Assembly (NCBI GenBank): GCA_937910695.1 | Contig: CALEMW010000219.1 | Coordinates: forward strand, 1 to 64,000 | DNA: 64,000 nt | From: an uncultured bacterium | GTDB lineage: Bacteria; Krumholzibacteriota; Krumholzibacteriia; LZORAL124-64-63 | Direction: 5' to 3' | Part shown: positions 63,275-64,000 of the stretch, one piece after another | Layout of the letters: each line of letters begins with the position of its first letter | How positions within the stretch are numbered: position 1 is the first letter of the stretch | Position numbers and translations under genes: made by a program | The notes under the pieces: generated by a model | The model's input: the letters and a program-made list of their open reading frames with translations, nothing else | Told to the model about the DNA's origin: nothing | The model's database searches: none

Positions 63275-63300
63275 CCATGCCAGAGGCGTGGGTTTTTTTT
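63275..63300 (+). terminator. Intrinsic terminator inside the SurA/PpiD-like leader
   Basis: CCATGCC and GGCGTGG form a 7-bp stem (one U-G pair) with a 3-base loop, then one G and eight T residues. It stands between the candidate promoter and the coding start, so it may attenuate the gene or end a short RNA. Confidence 0.65.
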
Positions 63301-63347
63301 CGTGCCGGTCTCGTTCATTTCAGTCCCGGTCGCCCGAGAGACAACAC

Positions 63348-63369
63348 TGTCCGGAAATGATTTCCGACA
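63348..63369. repeat. Palindrome in the SurA/PpiD-like leader
   Basis: CGGAAAT-G-ATTTCCG (63352-63366) is a perfect 7+1+7 palindrome, extended by TGT/ACA with one unpaired base. It lies 50-70 bases before the ATG, suitable for an operator or an mRNA hairpin. Confidence 0.5.
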
Positions 63370-63420
63370 GCGTGGTCCGGCGACGTTGTCCGGCCCCGTT
63401 AGAGCCGCGAGGAGTTCAAG

Positions 63421-64000
63421 ATGTTCAAGCTGCTGAGGTCCAGGGCCAAGTTCTTCTACTGGATCATCGCGTCGACCTTCATCCTGTTCACGTTCGTCGT
63501 CTGGGGCGCCCAGTGCAACCGCAACCCCCGCAACACCAGCGACGTGCCCGATTCTGTGGGATCCATCAACGGTGTGGAAATCACATGGCAGGAATGGGAC
63601 AACTCCTACAAGTACTACCTGTCCCAGGTCCGTCAGCAGTCTCAGACCTCGGCGCTGACAGCCAACCAGCGCGCCCAGGCTGCGGAGACCGTCTGGAACG
63701 GCCTGCTGCGACTGAAGCTCGATGCGATGGAGATCAAACGCCGCGGCATCAAGGTGACCGACCAGGAGATCATCGACACCTTGAAGAACAATCCGCCCTC
63801 TTATCTGCTGCAGCAGTATGTAACGCCCGAGGGTCAGCTGGACATGGACGCCTACCTGTCCGACCTCGCAAACCCCGAGCGTGACTGGACGGCCGTCGAG
63901 GCTCAGCTCCGTGCCACCCTGCCCAGCCAGAGGCTCTTCATGGAGTTGACCAGCGACGTCACGGTGACCGAGGAGGAGATCCGCGACCAGTTCATCCAGC
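63421..64000 (+). CDS. SurA/PpiD-like periplasmic folding factor, 3' end cut by window
   Basis: The reading frame opens at ATG 63421, behind GAGGAGTTCAAG, and runs off the right edge; it is longer than the 198-aa track entry, which reads a different frame. MFKLLRSRAKFFYWIIASTFILFTFVVWGAQ is a single N-terminal membrane anchor. It is followed by GSINGVEITWQEWDNSYKYYL and helical segments (KLDAMEIKRRGIKVTDQEIIDTLKN) typical of the SurA-N/PpiD chaperone domain. A peptidyl-prolyl isomerase domain would be expected beyond the edge. The function in outer-membrane protein folding suits the many barrel genes here. Confidence 0.83.
   Translation, partial: MFKLLRSRAKFFYWIIASTFILFTFVVWGAQCNRNPRNTSDVPDSVGSINGVEITWQEWDNSYKYYLSQVRQQSQTSALTANQRAQAAETVWNGLLRLKLDAMEIKRRGIKVTDQEIIDTLKNNPPSYLLQQYVTPEGQLDMDAYLSDLANPERDWTAVEAQLRATLPSQRLFMELTSDVTVTEEEIRDQFIQ

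Larger units (their letters stand above)
63126..63420. other. Divergent intergenic region between the M23 and SurA-like genes
   Basis: About 295 bases. It carries a weak minus-strand promoter for the M23 gene (63163-63191), an extended -10 element for the plus strand, an intrinsic terminator in the plus-strand leader and a palindrome. No short ORF looks credible. Confidence 0.65.

Overview
The window is GC-rich, almost gap-free bacterial chromosome. Nearly every gene lies on the minus strand; only a DUF3467 gene (18057-18368) and a partial SurA/PpiD-like gene at the right edge lie on the plus strand. The envelope is clearly Gram-negative: heptose kinase and adenylyltransferase, an LpxL-type acyltransferase, a BamA/TamA-like protein, a TonB-receptor-like barrel and several lipoproteins. 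C25 (PorU-like) and M6 peptidases carry YPNP/FPNP-type C-terminal domains and sit beside a PorV-like barrel. Together with DUF4837- and DUF5683-like proteins, this points to the FCB superphylum, and GC content suggests a Krumholzibacteriota/Eisenbacteria-like lineage rather than classic Bacteroidota. The taxonomic placement is inference. I see no phage, insertion sequence, CRISPR array, tRNA or rRNA.

Layout, left to right; read each block right to left for transcription. (1) 1-388: ParA-type ATPase, cut by the edge, with a palindrome-rich upstream region. (2) 707-12394: yceD-rpmF-plsX-fabD-fabG-acpP-fabF-rnc, the classic lipid/ribosome cluster but without fabH. It runs on into a TPR protein, a secreted protein, an ECF sigma/anti-sigma pair, a DUF4837-like lipoprotein and a small outer-membrane barrel. 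A TTGACA-17-TATCGT promoter lies so close to yceD that its mRNA is probably leaderless. (3) 12505-16366: sucC-sucD-ndk and a COG2403 (cyclic-2,3-diphosphoglycerate synthetase-like) gene, separated by a strong terminator. (4) 16449-17896: split heptose kinase/adenylyltransferase genes with their own promoter, diverging from DUF3467. (5) 18386-27672: aroK-rsmD-coaD-aspartate aminotransferase-obgE-dprA-LpxL-type acyltransferase-ABC exporter (ATPase plus two ABC-2 permeases), mostly overlapping genes. (6) 27770-31228: ComEA-like protein, NtrB/PilS-type kinase, sigma-54 response regulator and a 69-aa prepilin-like ORF ending at a terminator. (7) 31267-39297: TonB-receptor-like barrel, hutI, DinG-type helicase and ligA.

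(8) 39309-56299 is the most interesting block. In transcription order it encodes a Trm112-like zinc ribbon (TTG start, long structured leader), a 1357-aa C25 peptidase with PorU-like features, a PorV/PorQ-type barrel, a large M6 metallopeptidase with a sorting-type C-terminus, two paralogous DUF5683-like proteins, an NHL-propeller lipoprotein, a 1161-aa outer-membrane protein and a BamA/TamA-like POTRA/barrel protein. This looks like an attachment or secretion module related to the type IX system, outside the phylum where that system was worked out. (9) 56540-64000: accA and dnaE with candidate promoters, an M23 peptidase read from a TTG start, and the divergent SurA/PpiD-like gene, whose leader holds an intrinsic terminator and a palindrome.

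Many annotated starts differ from the longest ORF in the track. I moved them where a clear ribosome-binding site sits before an internal ATG/GTG/TTG, often in an ATGA overlap with the upstream gene. All family assignments come from reading motifs by eye; no database search was run.
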